Part shown: piece after piece, positions 11,005 to 21,761 of the stretch | Position numbering within the stretch: the first letter of the stretch is position 1 | Layout: each line of letters begins with the position of its first letter | NCBI GenBank assembly: GCA_007115705.1 | Contig: QXEO01000143.1 | Span: forward strand, 1,172,072-1,236,071 | Direction of reading: 5' to 3' | Length of the DNA stretch: 64,000 nucleotides | Source of the DNA: Dactylis glomerata | Taxonomy: Eukaryota; Streptophyta; Magnoliopsida; Poales; Poaceae | Position numbers and translations under genes: made by a program | The notes under the pieces: model-generated | Told to the model about the DNA's origin: nothing | Seen by the model: only the letters and a program-made list of their open reading frames with translations | Databases searched by the model: none

Positions 11005-14000
11005 TCAAGCCACATTGCTTGAATCAATGATATTTAGTTCATGCCTCAATTCCCGGAATCTTGCTTCATCAAGAGGCTTTGTGAATATATCGGCAAGTTG
11101 CTCATGAGTGCCAACATAAGATAGTTCAATATCTCCACGGTTGACATGATCCCGAATGAAATGATGACGAATCTCAATATGCTTCGTCTTGTTGTGTTGC
11201 ACCGGGTTGTGAGCGATCTTGATTGCACTTTCATTATCACATAAAAGAGGCACTTTGTCAAAAATGACACCGTAATCCTTCAAAGTTTGCCTCATCCATA
11301 AAAGTTGTGCACAACAACTAGCCGCGGCTACATATTCGGCTTCGGTGGTAGAGAGAGACACACAATTTTGTTTCTTAGATGACCAACACACCAAAGACCT
11401 ACCAAGAAATTGGCAAGCCCCGGAGGTTGATTTCCGTTCCACTTTGTCTCCCGCCCAATCCGAATCCGAGTAACCTACAAGATCAAAACTTGCTCCTTTT
11501 GGATACCAAAGACCAAAGTTAGGGGTATTCACTAAATATCGAAAGATTCTTTTGACCGCCACTAAGTGGCTTTCTTTTGGTGCGGCTTGAAAATGTGCAC
11601 AAACTCCCACACTTAACATAATGTCTGGTCTAGATGCACAAAGGTAAAGCAAGGAACCAATCATAGATCTATAAAGTTTTTGATCCACTTCTTTACCATT
11701 AGGATCGAGATCAAGATTAACCTTTGTTGGCATGGGAGTCTTTGCACCTTTGACTCCTATCATCTCGAACCTCTTGAGCATGTCTTGGGTATATTTGGCT
11801 TGGTTCACAAAAGTCCCTCCCTTCAATTGTTTGACTTCAAATCCAAGGAAGAACTCTAGCTCCCCCATCATAGACATCTCAAACTTGTCGGTCATGAGCT
11901 TGGCAAACTAATTATTGAAAGCTTTGTTAGTAGAACCAAATATAATATCATCAACATATAATTGGCAAATGAAAAGCTCCCCATTGACCTTCTTAGTAAA
12001 AAGAGTGGGATCGATCACCCCAATTTCAAAACCACGATCAACCAACAACTCTTTAAGGTGCTCGTACCACGCACGTGGGGCTTGTTTGAGCCCATAGAGC
12101 GCCTTATCAAGTTTGTAAACGTGGTTAGGAAACTTAGGGTTTTCAAAACCCGGGGGTTGCTTCACAAAAACCAATTCATTTAAGGGACCATTGAGAAATG
12201 CACTTTTAACATCCATTTGTTGAAGTTTGAAGTTATGATGAGATGCATATGCAAGTAAGATGCGAATGGATTCAAGACGGGCAACGGGAGCGAAAGTTTC
12301 ACCAAAGTCAATACCCTCAACTTGGGAGAAACCTTGAGCCACCAATCTTGCCTTGTTACGAATGACAATGCCATTTGCATCTTGCTTGTTCTTGAAGATC
12401 CACTTGGTCCCAATGACATTACGGCAATCTTTGGGTCTTTCTACTAGAGTCCACACTTTGTTGCGCTCGAAGTTGTTGAGTTCATCATGCATGGCATCAA
12501 GCCAATCCGGATCCTCAAGCGCCTCATAAACTTTCTTGGGTTCTACACATGAGACAAAAGCATGATGAGAGCTAAAGTTAGAAAGTTGCCTCCTTGTGGA
12601 GACACCTTTACGAACACTCCCAACAACATTTTCCAAGGATATGCTTCTTCGTCGAAGAATGGACTCAAGCTTCTTCTCACGGTGAGTGCGAGCCTCAAGA
12701 GGAGATTCTTGAGAGACTACTTGATCATCTTCATGATCACTGTTCTGGTCCTCGCCTTGACCAAATGGATTGCCTTGATCATCAAGTGGCCCATAGCCAC
12801 GGAATTCTGAAGGATCTTCATCAAAGCCTTGATCACCCCCGGAGACTCCGGTATCCATACCCGGAGACTCCGGTATAGGCCGGAGAGTCCGGACCACAGG
12901 GGCCGGAGACTCCGGGCAAGATTGCTCGGTGGGATGATCTTGAGGTTGAGGGTGCGCAGCTTGTCTTTGGTCAATGTCCTGTGGGTGTTCAGCAGGCGAA
13001 GGCTCCACTTGTGTAGAGCATTGTCCTTCTCCTTCGGCCAAAAGGTGTCCCTCAATGGGCCGGAAGAATCCGACACCCATTCTTCTTATGGGTTGGGGAG
13101 GAATTTCGTCACCTACATCCCGAACACCACTTTGTCCCACAAAGGAACCATTATCTTCATCGAACCTCACATTACAAGTCTCTATAACATGCCCGGTGGA
13201 CTTGCTATAGATCCTATAGGAATGTGAGTCCGTGGAGTAACCAACAAAGATACCCTCTATAGCTTTAGAATCAAATTTTGACAAACGAACACCTTTCTTG
13301 AGATAGAAACACTTACAACCAAATACCCGGAAGTACTTGATGTTGGGCTTTTGCCCGGTAAGAATTTCATATGGAGTCTTGTTCAAGTTCTTGCGGAGAT
13401 AAAGTCGGTTGGTGGCATGGCATGCGGTATTAATAGCTTCGGCCCAAAAGTTGTATGGAGACTTGAACTCCGCCAACATAGTTCTTGCCGCATCCATAAG
13501 AGTCCGGTTCTTCCTCTCGGCAACTCCATTTTGTTGCGGGGTATATGCAGCGGGATATTGATGTTTGATACCCGCATCACTAAGAAACTCATTTAGGGAG
13601 TAGTTCTTGAACTCGGTGCCATTGTCACTTCTTATAGTCAATATGGTGGTATTGAATTGACGCTCAACTTCGGTGGCAAAGTCTTTGACGGTTTGTTGGG
13701 TCTCACTCTTGAACTCAAAGAAATAAACCCAAGTATATCTTGAATAGTCATTGACAATCACCAAGCAATACTTCTTGCCACCAAGACTTACATAAGTGGG
13801 AGGTCCAAAGAGGTCCATGTGAAGGAGCTCCAAGCATCTCTTGGAAGAGATAATAGTCTTGCTCGGATGGCTTGTTTCATGCATCTTCCCTTCAATACAT
13901 GCCCTACAAACACGATCTTTGGCAAACGAAACATCCTTTAGTCCGAGTATGTGGCCGCCGGTGTAGAGATTTTGCAAAGCTCTCATATTGACGTGGGCTA

Positions 14001-14334
14001 ACCGGCGATGCCAAAGCCATCCCACGTCGGCCTTAGCAATTAGGCATATCGCGGCCGTAGTGGGTTTCTCCGAGAAGTCCACCACATACAAGCCATTTTC
14101 GACATACCCAACAAAGGCAACCTTGAGAGACTTACTCCACATGACGACCACAATATCAACATCAAAATATGTGGCATAGCCCATAGTAGCAAGTTGATGA
14201 ATGGAAAGTAAATTATAACCAATGGTTTCGACAAGCATGACATTCACTAGGGACACGTCCGGAGTGATCACCACCTTACCGAAACCAAGTACCTTAGAGG
14301 ATGACTTATCACCATATGAGACAGACCGTGACAT
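11005..14334 (-). pseudogene. Copia pol: integrase, reverse transcriptase and RNase H, broken by a stop codon
   Basis: Two in-phase open frames (11908-14334 and 11005-11895) are separated only by a TAG codon at 11908-11910, so one nonsense change splits pol. Order of domains: integrase zinc region (HRRLAH ... CRAC), integrase core with Asp in HMDLFGP, Asp in RSDNGTEF and Glu in GVAERKN; then reverse transcriptase with [21 protein letters not shown] and the catalytic YVDD; then Copia RNase H with GYSDSDWAGD, TTEAEYVAA and DNESAI. The stop falls just after [11 protein letters not shown], between reverse transcriptase and RNase H. A Pro/Gln/Glu-rich linker separates integrase and reverse transcriptase and contains palindrome-derived repeats (12838-12920). 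The upstream frame is also offset from protease. The enzyme cannot be made as one polyprotein without readthrough. Confidence 0.95.
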
Positions 14335-14447
14335 TTGAAGTATTTGGCTTTAGATCTTCCACAATATCTTTGCTTCCGGTCATGTGGCTTGTGGCACCAC
14401 TATCAATAATCCATTTTCCTCCTCCGGAAGCAATGTCCTACAAGAGA
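14335..14447 (-). pseudogene. Copia protease segment in a third reading frame
   Basis: Immediately after the gag stop, the minus strand encodes the aspartic protease active-site context WIIDSGATSHM (about 14383-14415). It is in a different frame from gag and from integrase, and runs into a stop near 14310-14315 in that frame. Sirevirus gag and pol can lie in different frames, but the second offset between protease and integrase is best explained by an indel near 14320-14335. TCTCTTGTAG just upstream resembles a splice acceptor but nothing else supports splicing. Confidence 0.75.
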
Positions 14448-17189
14448 TTAATTCTTGGTTTTAGGTCCCCATTTTTGAATGGGTCCTCTTTTGTTAGTCA
14501 CAAGAATCTTAGGTACCCAAATAGCATATTCAATATAACCATCATAGGGACCAACATATTTAGCATAGACATCACCATAATAGTCCCTAAGAAGAACATA
14601 ATGAGGGTTATATTTTCCTGCAAAATTATTGTGAGAAGGGCCGGAAACTCCGGCCTTTGGGAGCGGAGACTCCGGGGTAGATGAACTAACCGGAGACTCC
14701 GGAACCTTTGACCCGGAGACTCCGGTCTCCTCGATTTTCTTCTTTCCATTCAGCTCCTCCCACTCCTCCTCGGTGTAACAAATATCAAAGGGGACATGAG
14801 GAGTAGGAGCAGCAGCAGGCTTTGCCTTCTTCTTGTTCTTCTTATTCTTCTTCTTCTTTGAGGGCATGGCCACCAAACAAAGATCCCCTTTCTTTGAGGA
14901 CTCGGCAACAAATCCGAGGCCCTCCTTTCCCTTGAACAATCTTTGATTGTTCAAGAGATCATTGAGATTCTTCTCTCCTTGAATGCAAGTAGCAAGGCCC
15001 TTAGCAAGATCGGCCTTCAACCTATTGTTCTCCTCAATGATATCACTATGATCACAAATAGAGTTAGAAGAACAAGGAACTTCAATAACTTGCATTGGTG
15101 GGACTTTAGATTGTTCAATAGTTAGTTGAATTTGAAGTTGTTCACGAATCTTGGTGAGATGCGAGAATTTGCCTTCCAAAGCCTTGTGGGCTTCTTCAAG
15201 CTTCTCAAACTTCTCACAAAGATCATTATGACCAACGTCAAATTCAACTTTCTCCTTTTTAAGCAACTTGACCATAGCAAGATCATGGTCACGTTCTTTA
15301 GTGAGTTTTGACAAGATTAGATTATGAGACTCTTCTAGTCCCAACAATTTCTCCTCTAAAGAGACTCTCAAATTTTGCTCTTCTTTGAGCTCAATTGATA
15401 GAGAGCCAATATCATCGGCAGCTAATCTTTCCAACTCCTCCTTCTCCTTGATAGTGTCATGGGCATCACCAATTTCACACATTAGTGTCTCAAAGTATAT
15501 CTTAGTTGGCCCCTTCATATTAGCAATAAATTCATCACAAGAAACTAGTTCTTTCTTAATCTTAAGACTACTCACATCATCCATAGAAGTAGAATCGGAA
15601 TGAGATGATGAAGGAGTAGGTGATGAGGTTACCTCCGAGGCCTTGGCCATAAGACACTTGTGGGTGGTGATGGTGGTGTTCTCATTTTGTGAGTTGAAGA
15701 GGGATGAAGGTGGAGTGGAGACAATGGCAATGGCGGCCACTTCCTCATTCTCTTCATCAACGGAGTCATCATCATCGGACCCGGAATCATACTCCTCATG
15801 AACCACCAACACCCTTTCCCCTTTCTTCTTGTTGTCCTTGTTCCCATGCTCCTTGGATGGATAGAACTTTGATGACCGGCGCTTGGGGATGAGTCGGCCT
15901 TCATTGTCCTCCTTGTTCTCATAAGGACATTCGGCGATGAAGTGCTTGATTCCTCCACAATTGTAGCAATGCCTCACTTTAGAGTCACCACCCTTCCTTG
16001 GAAAGGATTTGAACTTGGATCCCTTCGTCTTGTGCTTGTTGGCATCCCAAAAAGCATTTGCATTGAGAGCCAAGTGTTCATGGAGTGCAAACTTGAGATC
16101 TTCCGGAGACCAACACTCTTCTTCATATATTTCTTCTTCTCCTTCACCTTGCTTGGACACCACCTTGGCCTTGAGAGCAAGATTGTGAACTCCTTGTCCG
16201 GCAAGAACACGAGCTCTAGTCTCTTCCGCGTTCTTCTTCAAGATAGACAAGGCGGTGAACTCGCAAAGAACTTCATTTGAGGTCATTCTCCCAAAATCTG
16301 GTCTTGAACGGATTATCTCGGACCGCATGGGTTCTCTTGGATTGATGGAGGTAATGAACATACGCTTGATATAGTCATCACCATTGTCTTTGCACCCAAA
16401 CCCGGTCAAGGCCGTTGCAAGAGCCAAGATCCTTTGATACATCTCATCGGGAGTCTCATTGTCACGCATAATGAAATCCCTCTCTTCACTCTTGAGCTCA
16501 TCAAACTTGGAGGACCGAATACTCTCATTCCCTATGAAGAGCATAGTGAGATAGTCCCATACTTCCTTGGAGGTGCTCAAGTTGTTGATGTGTACCGCAT
16601 GAGTATCCGGTACGTCTTGTTGAAGGAGATGCTTGGCGGTGGCATTGAGTTGCTCATCAACTTCTTCCCTTCCGGTCAAGTTGAGAGGATCATGAGGTGC
16701 AAAGCCATTTTGTATGACCCTCCACAAATGAGTAGAAGAGCTAGAAATATGAGATTTCATTAGACCTTGCCATTTAATAAAATTGCGAGAATCAAGCTTA
16801 GGTGGAGATCTCATGTTGTTAATGTGTGGCATAGGATAATGGACCGGCGGAGGGGAGTAAGTATTAGGGGGTGGAATGTTAGCACCCTTTGCCGGACCAT
16901 CATTTTCCTTAGGAGGGTCACCTTTATTCTCGGGGGAGGTGGAGCCATTGTTAGGTGGCTTCACCTTAGCCAAGGAAAGTTCCACAATAGGTGTGGTGTT
17001 TGGGTCGGTGGGCCCGGAAGGTTTTCTTCCAAAATATTCCTCAAACATAGCCTTCATCTCCAATCTCATGGTGGTTTGCATTGTGTCCAAGGACGCCAAA
17101 TGCTCCTCACGTGAGATTGAAGAGGAAGAGATAGATGGAGGAGTATCTTCGGGAGGAGTTTCTTTACTCTTATCCCCTTCCATAGTCAC
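14448..17189 (-). CDS. Copia Gag polyprotein
   Basis: An intact frame of 913 codons, long for a Copia gag but in keeping with Sireviruses. Residues about 130-345 form the plant Copia gag region (FIKWQGLMKSHI, VWDYLTMLF, ERDFIMRDNETPDEMYQRI). A CCHC zinc knuckle with the spacing C-x2-C-x4-H-x4-C (CYNCGGIKHFIAEC) is near residue 407. An acidic stretch follows (about 465-490), then a long coiled coil (about 575-700) and a Lys-rich block (about 780-800). The last 100 residues contain Pro-Glu-Ser-Pro and Gly-Val-Ser-Gly repeats that correspond to the palindrome CCGGAGACTCCGG at 14640-14730. The first ATG, 50 bases from the primer site, is the natural start. Gag forms the virus-like particle and binds RNA. 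Confidence 0.93.
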   Translation of the reverse strand: MTMEGDKSKETPPEDTPPSISSSSISREEHLASLDTMQTTMRLEMKAMFEEYFGRKPSGPTDPNTTPIVELSLAKVKPPNNGSTSPENKGDPPKENDGPAKGANIPPPNTYSPPPVHYPMPHINNMRSPPKLDSRNFIKWQGLMKSHISSSSTHLWRVIQNGFAPHDPLNLTGREEVDEQLNATAKHLLQQDVPDTHAVHINNLSTSKEVWDYLTMLFIGNESIRSSKFDELKSEERDFIMRDNETPDEMYQRILALATALTGFGCKDNGDDYIKRMFITSINPREPMRSEIIRSRPDFGRMTSNEVLCEFTALSILKKNAEETRARVLAGQGVHNLALKAKVVSKQGEGEEEIYEEECWSPEDLKFALHEHLALNANAFWDANKHKTKGSKFKSFPRKGGDSKVRHCYNCGGIKHFIAECPYENKEDNEGRLIPKRRSSKFYPSKEHGNKDNKKKGERVLVVHEEYDSGSDDDDSVDEENEEVAAIAIVSTPPSSLFNSQNENTTITTHKCLMAKASEVTSSPTPSSSHSDSTSMDDVSSLKIKKELVSCDEFIANMKGPTKIYFETLMCEIGDAHDTIKEKEELERLAADDIGSLSIELKEEQNLRVSLEEKLLGLEESHNLILSKLTKERDHDLAMVKLLKKEKVEFDVGHNDLCEKFEKLEEAHKALEGKFSHLTKIREQLQIQLTIEQSKVPPMQVIEVPCSSNSICDHSDIIEENNRLKADLAKGLATCIQGEKNLNDLLNNQRLFKGKEGLGFVAESSKKGDLCLVAMPSKKKKNKKNKKKAKPAAAPTPHVPFDICYTEEEWEELNGKKKIEETGVSGSKVPESPVSSSTPESPLPKAGVSGPSHNNFAGKYNPHYVLLRDYYGDVYAKYVGPYDGYIEYAIWVPKILVTNKRGPIQKWGPKTKN

Positions 17190-17227
17190 TCAAACTCTTA
17201 GGCGGTTAAGCCCGAATAAGAGACCAC

Positions 17228-17239
17228 GCTCTGATACCA
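17228..17239 (-). other. Primer binding site of the Copia element
   Basis: The minus strand reads TGGTATCAGAGC, complementary to the 3' end of plant initiator tRNA-Met, two bases inside the LTR end. This sets the orientation of the element. Confidence 0.93.
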
Positions 17240-17241
17240 AT

Positions 17242-18568
17242 TGAAAGGATCGTATGAGCGACTAGAGGGGGGGTGAATAGGAGCTACCCAAATTTTTACT
17301 TCTTTTCAAGTTAAGGCTAGACAAAAAGGTAAATTCTCTAGATGTGCTACTAAGTGAATTTACCTAGAGTGACAAGCGAGCTAGCAATAACAATATAAGT
17401 AAAGGTACAAGTAAAGGATAGAGGTAACCGCTATGGAGACACGAAGACACAAGGATGTATTCCCGTAGTTCCTTCCTTGTTACGGGAAGTACATCTACGT
17501 TGGAGAGGTGTGGTGCCACAAAGGCCACCAACGCCACAAAGGCTTACCCTATTCTCCGGCGAACAAGCCACAAAGGCGAGTTCACGCTCCACTAAGCGAT
17601 GCCCTTGAAGGCGGCACGACACCTTTACATAAAGTATTGGGGCGAGCTCCACAACTCAATTGGAGGCTCCCAATAGGCCCACCAAGCTCTTACACACAAA
17701 GTTAAGCTTGGAGGACGGCTTCTTCCGGCTAGGAATCCGATGAATCATACAAGTTACAAGCCCCTCAACAAAGAGAGGGGGGGAATCAAATTGCCTTGGT
17801 GGAAGTGTAGATCTAGGTCTTCTCCCTCAAATCCCAAAAGGGCTTTGAGTTCTATTGGCTAGGGAGAGAGAACTAGTGCTTTGAAGCTTTGAAACAATGG
17901 AGGAGAGAGAGTCGAAGCCGCAGCCCCTTCTTGAGGTAGAAGAAGGCTTTATATAGTCCTCCACGAAATGTAGCCGTTGCTGGACAACTAGGGCCGGAGT
18001 CTCCGGCCAGGAGGGCCGGAGTCTCCGCCCTAAGTGACTCCAGGGCTGGAGTCTCCGGCCAGAGACAAAAGTCTCCGGCCCAACTCTGGCCTGGTCTCTG
18101 AATTGTCCAAGCCAGTCTGCAACCCTCGACCACCCGGCCAGACCGGAGTCTCCGGCCCCGGGAGACTGGAGTCTCCGGCCCACCCGGAGTCTCCGGCCAG
18201 AGACAGAAAGTCTCCGACCCAACTCCGGGAGGGCATCTGAACTGTCCGACTTTGAGGATTGCCTGGGCGAGTCCTCTAGGCCGGAGTCTCCGGCCACCAG
18301 GGCCGGAGTCTCCGCCCTAGAAGAAGCTACAACAGCATTTCGTGAATCCCCTTTCCACCAATTCCACCTTCGCGAAGCACCCTACAAGACAACTAAGCCC
18401 TAACTCCACTACTGGACTAGGGGCTTCGATCTTTTCTGCCTTTTTGGGGTGCACCTCCGCGAGATCCTGAAATAACCTAGAAAATCTGCAGAACTTTAAT
18501 AGCATGGTTAAATCACCAAATGTTGTTAACAAACACCAAAATACATTTATTAGGGAAATGCCCTTTCA
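17242..18568 (-). repeat. 5' LTR of the Copia element (1327 bp)
   Basis: On the minus strand it starts TGAAAGGGCATTTCCC and ends GATCCTTTCA, next to the primer site. The part 17873-18568 pairs with 1-697. The stretch 17990-18320 has about ten copies of a CCGGAGTCTCCGG-type palindrome. The five bases after its end (18569-18573) would be the target duplication, but the partner is outside the window. Confidence 0.95.
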
Positions 18569-18632
18569 ACACTCATGCACTAAACTGAAACACTCAAGCA
18601 CAATGTGCTGATGCATTCTAGAAACTACAAAC

Positions 18633-18968
18633 TCAAGCATTTCTAACCCTCAGAAAAAGCTTCAGGATGCCCCTCTTCATCCTCAAGAGCAAGATAGATG
18701 CAGTTACCTCCTTCTGAATTTGTGTAGGCACATAGCCAGGCAGCAAACCTCTGGTATCATACTTGGCTCCTTTACCTAGTTGTTGCATGCCTTCCACAGC
18801 TTCAAGCTCCTTCTTCTCCAAATTTGCAAGCCTCCTTGCTACTGCTGCATCCCTCTCTTGGAAACTCCTACGATGGTACACCAACAGCTCCTTCTGTTGC
18901 CCACTGCCAGACAAACTCCTCCTAGAACCAGTGCTACTACTTCTCTTTGCACTCCACTGGATATCCAT
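18633..18968 (-). pseudogene. Gene fragment beside the Copia insertion
   Basis: An open frame of 111 codons, Arg/Ser-rich at first, then a short helical stretch (RLANLEKKELEAVEGMQQL). The ATG follows an acceptor-like sequence (CACACACTTCAG) and the frame contains a possible donor (GAG|GTAACT near 18701), so it may be the first coding exon of a gene whose remainder was cut or displaced when the Copia element landed at 18568, only 65 bases away. I do not recognise the family. It may also be a random frame. Confidence 0.35.
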
Positions 18969-19692
18969 GATCTGAAGTGTGTGAGGAGAGGAGTGGTGTG
19001 CTGCCCGTACTTATCACCAAGAATAGCTTGGCCAGGGCTGCCAATAGAGGAAGGAACAAGACAGTCAAGAAGACAATGCACTGGCCAAGAATAGCACAAG
19101 CTCATAGTACAAGCTACAAGAAGACAACAACCAGAGTTTTACTCTCCACAATGCAGCCAAGAAGACAATGCACTGGCCAGTCACTCAAGATGTCATAAGT
19201 ACAACAGTACAAGAGGATTCTGCTGGTACAAGCCATGGTAATATATTAATATACTGCTGGATTTGACAAGTGAGAATATGACAACCACATGTCTGATACA
19301 TCACTCCAAAGATGCAGAAATAAAATTTAGAAATGTTGACTAGGTGCCTATGTTCTGATGGAGGGCTACTTCAGAACAATGAAGGCATGCTAGTCATAAA
19401 ATGAAGACAACATGTTATATCAAACTAAAAAATTAACACTGAAATTTAAAGTGTAAGTTCTGAAGGAGGGCTACTTCAGAACAATGAAGGCATAGCATTG
19501 ACATGGACTACAAAAAGATTCAGAAAATATTACAATGCAACAACAGATTGTATTCAAACCAAACTACTAGATGTCCAGATGTTATAGGAAGCTGACTAAT
19601 TAACACTGGAAACCAAACTACTAGGACACTTGAAACCTAATTTAAGATAATGTAGCTTGACACATAACTTCAACTAATATGACTACAAACTA
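18969..19692. repeat. Intergenic region with short duplicated blocks
   Basis: No gene is seen. A block around AAGAAGACAATGCACTGGCC occurs at about 19065-19087 and again at about 19158-19178. A second block (GGAGGGCTACTTCAGAACAA) occurs at 19363-19382 and 19465-19484, and a diverged copy lies at about 21494-21530. The last repeat links the 3' flanks of the two minus-strand B3 genes. Confidence 0.6.
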
Positions 19693-20865
19693 CTAGATGA
19701 TGTCAACAAAGTTAATCCCAATGTACTCCTTCATCGTCTCCACTTTCATCACAAGAAGAGCTTCATCTCCAATATTGGCAGCAGCTTTAATATCTTCCCA
19801 GCCACTTTGGAAGCAGACATGTTCTTGGTCCCACGCAATGTGGTACATACAGTCAATGAAATTTTCTTCTTCTCCAGGTAGAGGTTGTCCATCCTTGTGA
19901 AGACGACCTATACCATTGACTGGATACCTGAATCCATCCACAGCCTCACTAGGCATGTACTGTCATGGTAAGAACAAAACATAGTAATGTTAATTTCACC
20001 CTACGTAGATCAACACTCATGTACAGAACTATTAAACATGTATAATTTGGAACACTAACCAGTGCATTGAAGTGCAAGTTGTCTTCATCAATCCTGTGAA
20101 TCCAAAATTGCTTCTCAGACTTTGGTTCATAAAATTCATGTTCAGTGACATGAACATCTTTGTAGATTCCAAATAAAATTCCTGCCATATATTCCTCAGT
20201 GAGGGAATTGATGTCTGAGAATATGGTCCTATGAAGAATATCCCTTATGGTAGATGGTAAGTCTCCAACAACTGAAAATAGAGGAAAAATACCAGTGGTT
20301 AATGAATTGACCATGTGTTGGAACTGAACAAGTTAAGAATATAGGAATACACAAAATTACCAGTATCAACTACAGTGTCCTTCTCAGCACCATTTGAGTA
20401 CACAGTTACTTGGAAGAGATTGTCAACAGGTTCAAATGGATCATCATCAAGTTCAAACTTGACAACATCTCCAACACCTATATCATAGACCCTTACCAAG
20501 GACTTCCAGTAAGGACCACAGATAAATGTCCTACCTACCTCTTTCAGAAGAGACAGATCAAACTTGTGAAATCTAGGGCTCTGGGCAACAAGCCATTTCC
20601 CAGTAAACTTGTTCAACCTCTCTCTGAAGGAGCAAGGTACAGTCTGCATTTGCATGTGCAGTACATAAGCAAAAGAAATATGGATTTTCAGCTTGTTCAA
20701 TCTGGACAGTATGGTTCATACAGAAAGGAAAAATCTATTTCAGGAACATACCACGCTGTCTTGAAACCCATCCACAACTACTACAGTGAAACTAGTTGTC
20801 TTCCTCTCTGCTCTTTCGCAGTATAGGGAAGGTTGGCCGCAAACACCACAGATCATGTGAGCCAT
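19693..20865 (-). CDS. B3-domain protein, 4 coding exons (291 aa)
   Basis: Exons by splice sites and frame: 20752-20865, 20361-20643, 20060-20271, 19693-19959 (876 bases, 291 residues plus stop). All junctions are GT-AG and keep frame. Residues 1-38 hold a Cys-rich start (ICGVCGQPSLYC). Residues about 43-120 look like a plant B3 DNA-binding fold (FRERL ... GRTFICGPYWKSLVRV ... GVGDVVKFEL). A second, more diverged B3-like half occurs near the C-terminus (FQSGWEDIKAAANIGDEALL, about 250-275). B3 proteins bind DNA in the nucleus; the REM-type subgroup is the closest fit by shape, without a search. Just upstream is an acceptor-like TTTTGTTTTCAG ending at 20869, so the start ATG opens the second transcribed exon. 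It is the left-hand member of a three-gene B3 cluster. Confidence 0.72.
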
Positions 20866-21100
20866 AGCCTGAAAACAAAAACAGAGAATCATTTCATAGT
20901 CCAGAACAGAAGAGAAGAGACAAAGAATAGAATTATCTGAGAAATTATCAGAAGCCAGGGAGAGACTCACCAGGAACTGATGAAGGAACTGCTGGATGAG
21001 ATTCAGAACTGCAGATGGAGAGAGAGAGAGAGAGAAGGAACTGAAGAGGCAGAGCGCTGTTTAGGGTCGGGTGTGCCTTTTCGGTTTCTTATAAAGGATG
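20866..21100 (-). promoter_or_regulatory. Promoter and 5' untranslated exon of the left B3 gene
   Basis: A TATA box (CTTTATAAGAA on the minus strand) is at about 21087-21097. About 30 bases downstream starts a pyrimidine-rich leader with a (CT)n run (about 21019-21036). A consensus donor (CCTG|GTGAGT) is at 20970-20971, and the matching acceptor (TTTTCAG) lies at 20869-20871, three bases before the ATG, giving a leader intron of about 100 bases. Confidence 0.6.
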
Positions 21101-21761
21101 TCTCCACTGTGCCCACTACGCCCACTACGCCCACGTCTTGCATTACTGGGCCAGTTTTTTTAGTGGGCTTCTGGATTGTTTTATTGTGTAAGTCCAAATG
21201 TAAGTCCAAAAAATGTTTCCGAAATATATTTTTTCGTTGCAAATAAGCTACGGCCACTACGCCCACTACACTCGTCAGTTTTTTCTTTGCAAATAAACTA
21301 CTAGAACATTTTTTTTTGTAATGTTGACTAGAAGCCAAAGCAACAAAACAAACCCAAAGTTGTAATGTTGACTACAAACCAGAGCACACAGTGTTCAAAT
21401 GATTTTATTTTATGAAAGGGAAGTGTTGCTGACAACAAAATCATTTTAAATTTTATCAAAAACAAACAAAATGTTGGCTAGGTGCCTATGTTCTGAAGAA
21501 GGATTACCTCAGAACATTGCAGGCATGCTAGTCACAGGTTTTGCACACATCAAATTCACCACACTGTCAAACTTTTAAAATATCAGGTCAAAATATAAGC
21601 AAATTCACCACACTGTCAAACTGATAAAATGTCAGGTCAAAATATAAGCAAATTCACTAGAGTACAACATACCAACATTGGTTCTACTTATTACATGAAG
21701 ACATAGGACAAACTACTCAAGCTTCAAGTTAAATGGACTAGTGATTATATTGTAAAACTAA
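21101..21761. other. Intergenic region between the two minus-strand B3 genes
   Basis: No gene is seen. CCCACTACG triplets occur near 21111-21135 and 21252-21270. From about 21345 the sequence resembles the 3' flank of the left B3 gene: TAGGTGCCTATGTTCTGA at 21480-21497 matches 19341-19358. A CAAATTCACCACACTGTCAA block is repeated at 21550-21570 and 21599-21619. Confidence 0.55.

Larger units (their letters stand above)
1..18568 (-). mobile_element. Sirevirus-like Ty1/Copia LTR retrotransposon, partial at window start
   Basis: Two near-identical LTR copies (1-697 and 17242-18568) flank an internal region that reads on the minus strand: primer site, gag, protease, integrase, reverse transcriptase, RNase H, an extra ORF, polypurine tract. 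The domain order IN before RT is diagnostic of Ty1/Copia. The long coiled-coil gag with a CCHC knuckle, tRNA-iMet primer site, AAAAAGGGGGAGA-type polypurine tract, extra ORF after pol and palindromic LTR motifs fit the Sirevirus (Maximus/SIRE) lineage; that assignment is inference. The internal part is interrupted by Gypsy element A at 3685-10769. Over the 697 comparable LTR bases I counted about 14 differences (about 2%), so insertion is fairly recent. The element continues left of the window, so its target duplication cannot be checked. Confidence 0.93.

Noticed and set aside
12829..13227. Plus-strand frames opposite pol
   Set aside because: Shadow frames of the Copia pol gene, which has clear catalytic motifs on the minus strand.
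17228..17239. tRNA gene remnants at primer sites
   Set aside because: Only 12-18 bases match tRNA 3' ends, at the expected place beside LTRs; these are primer sites.
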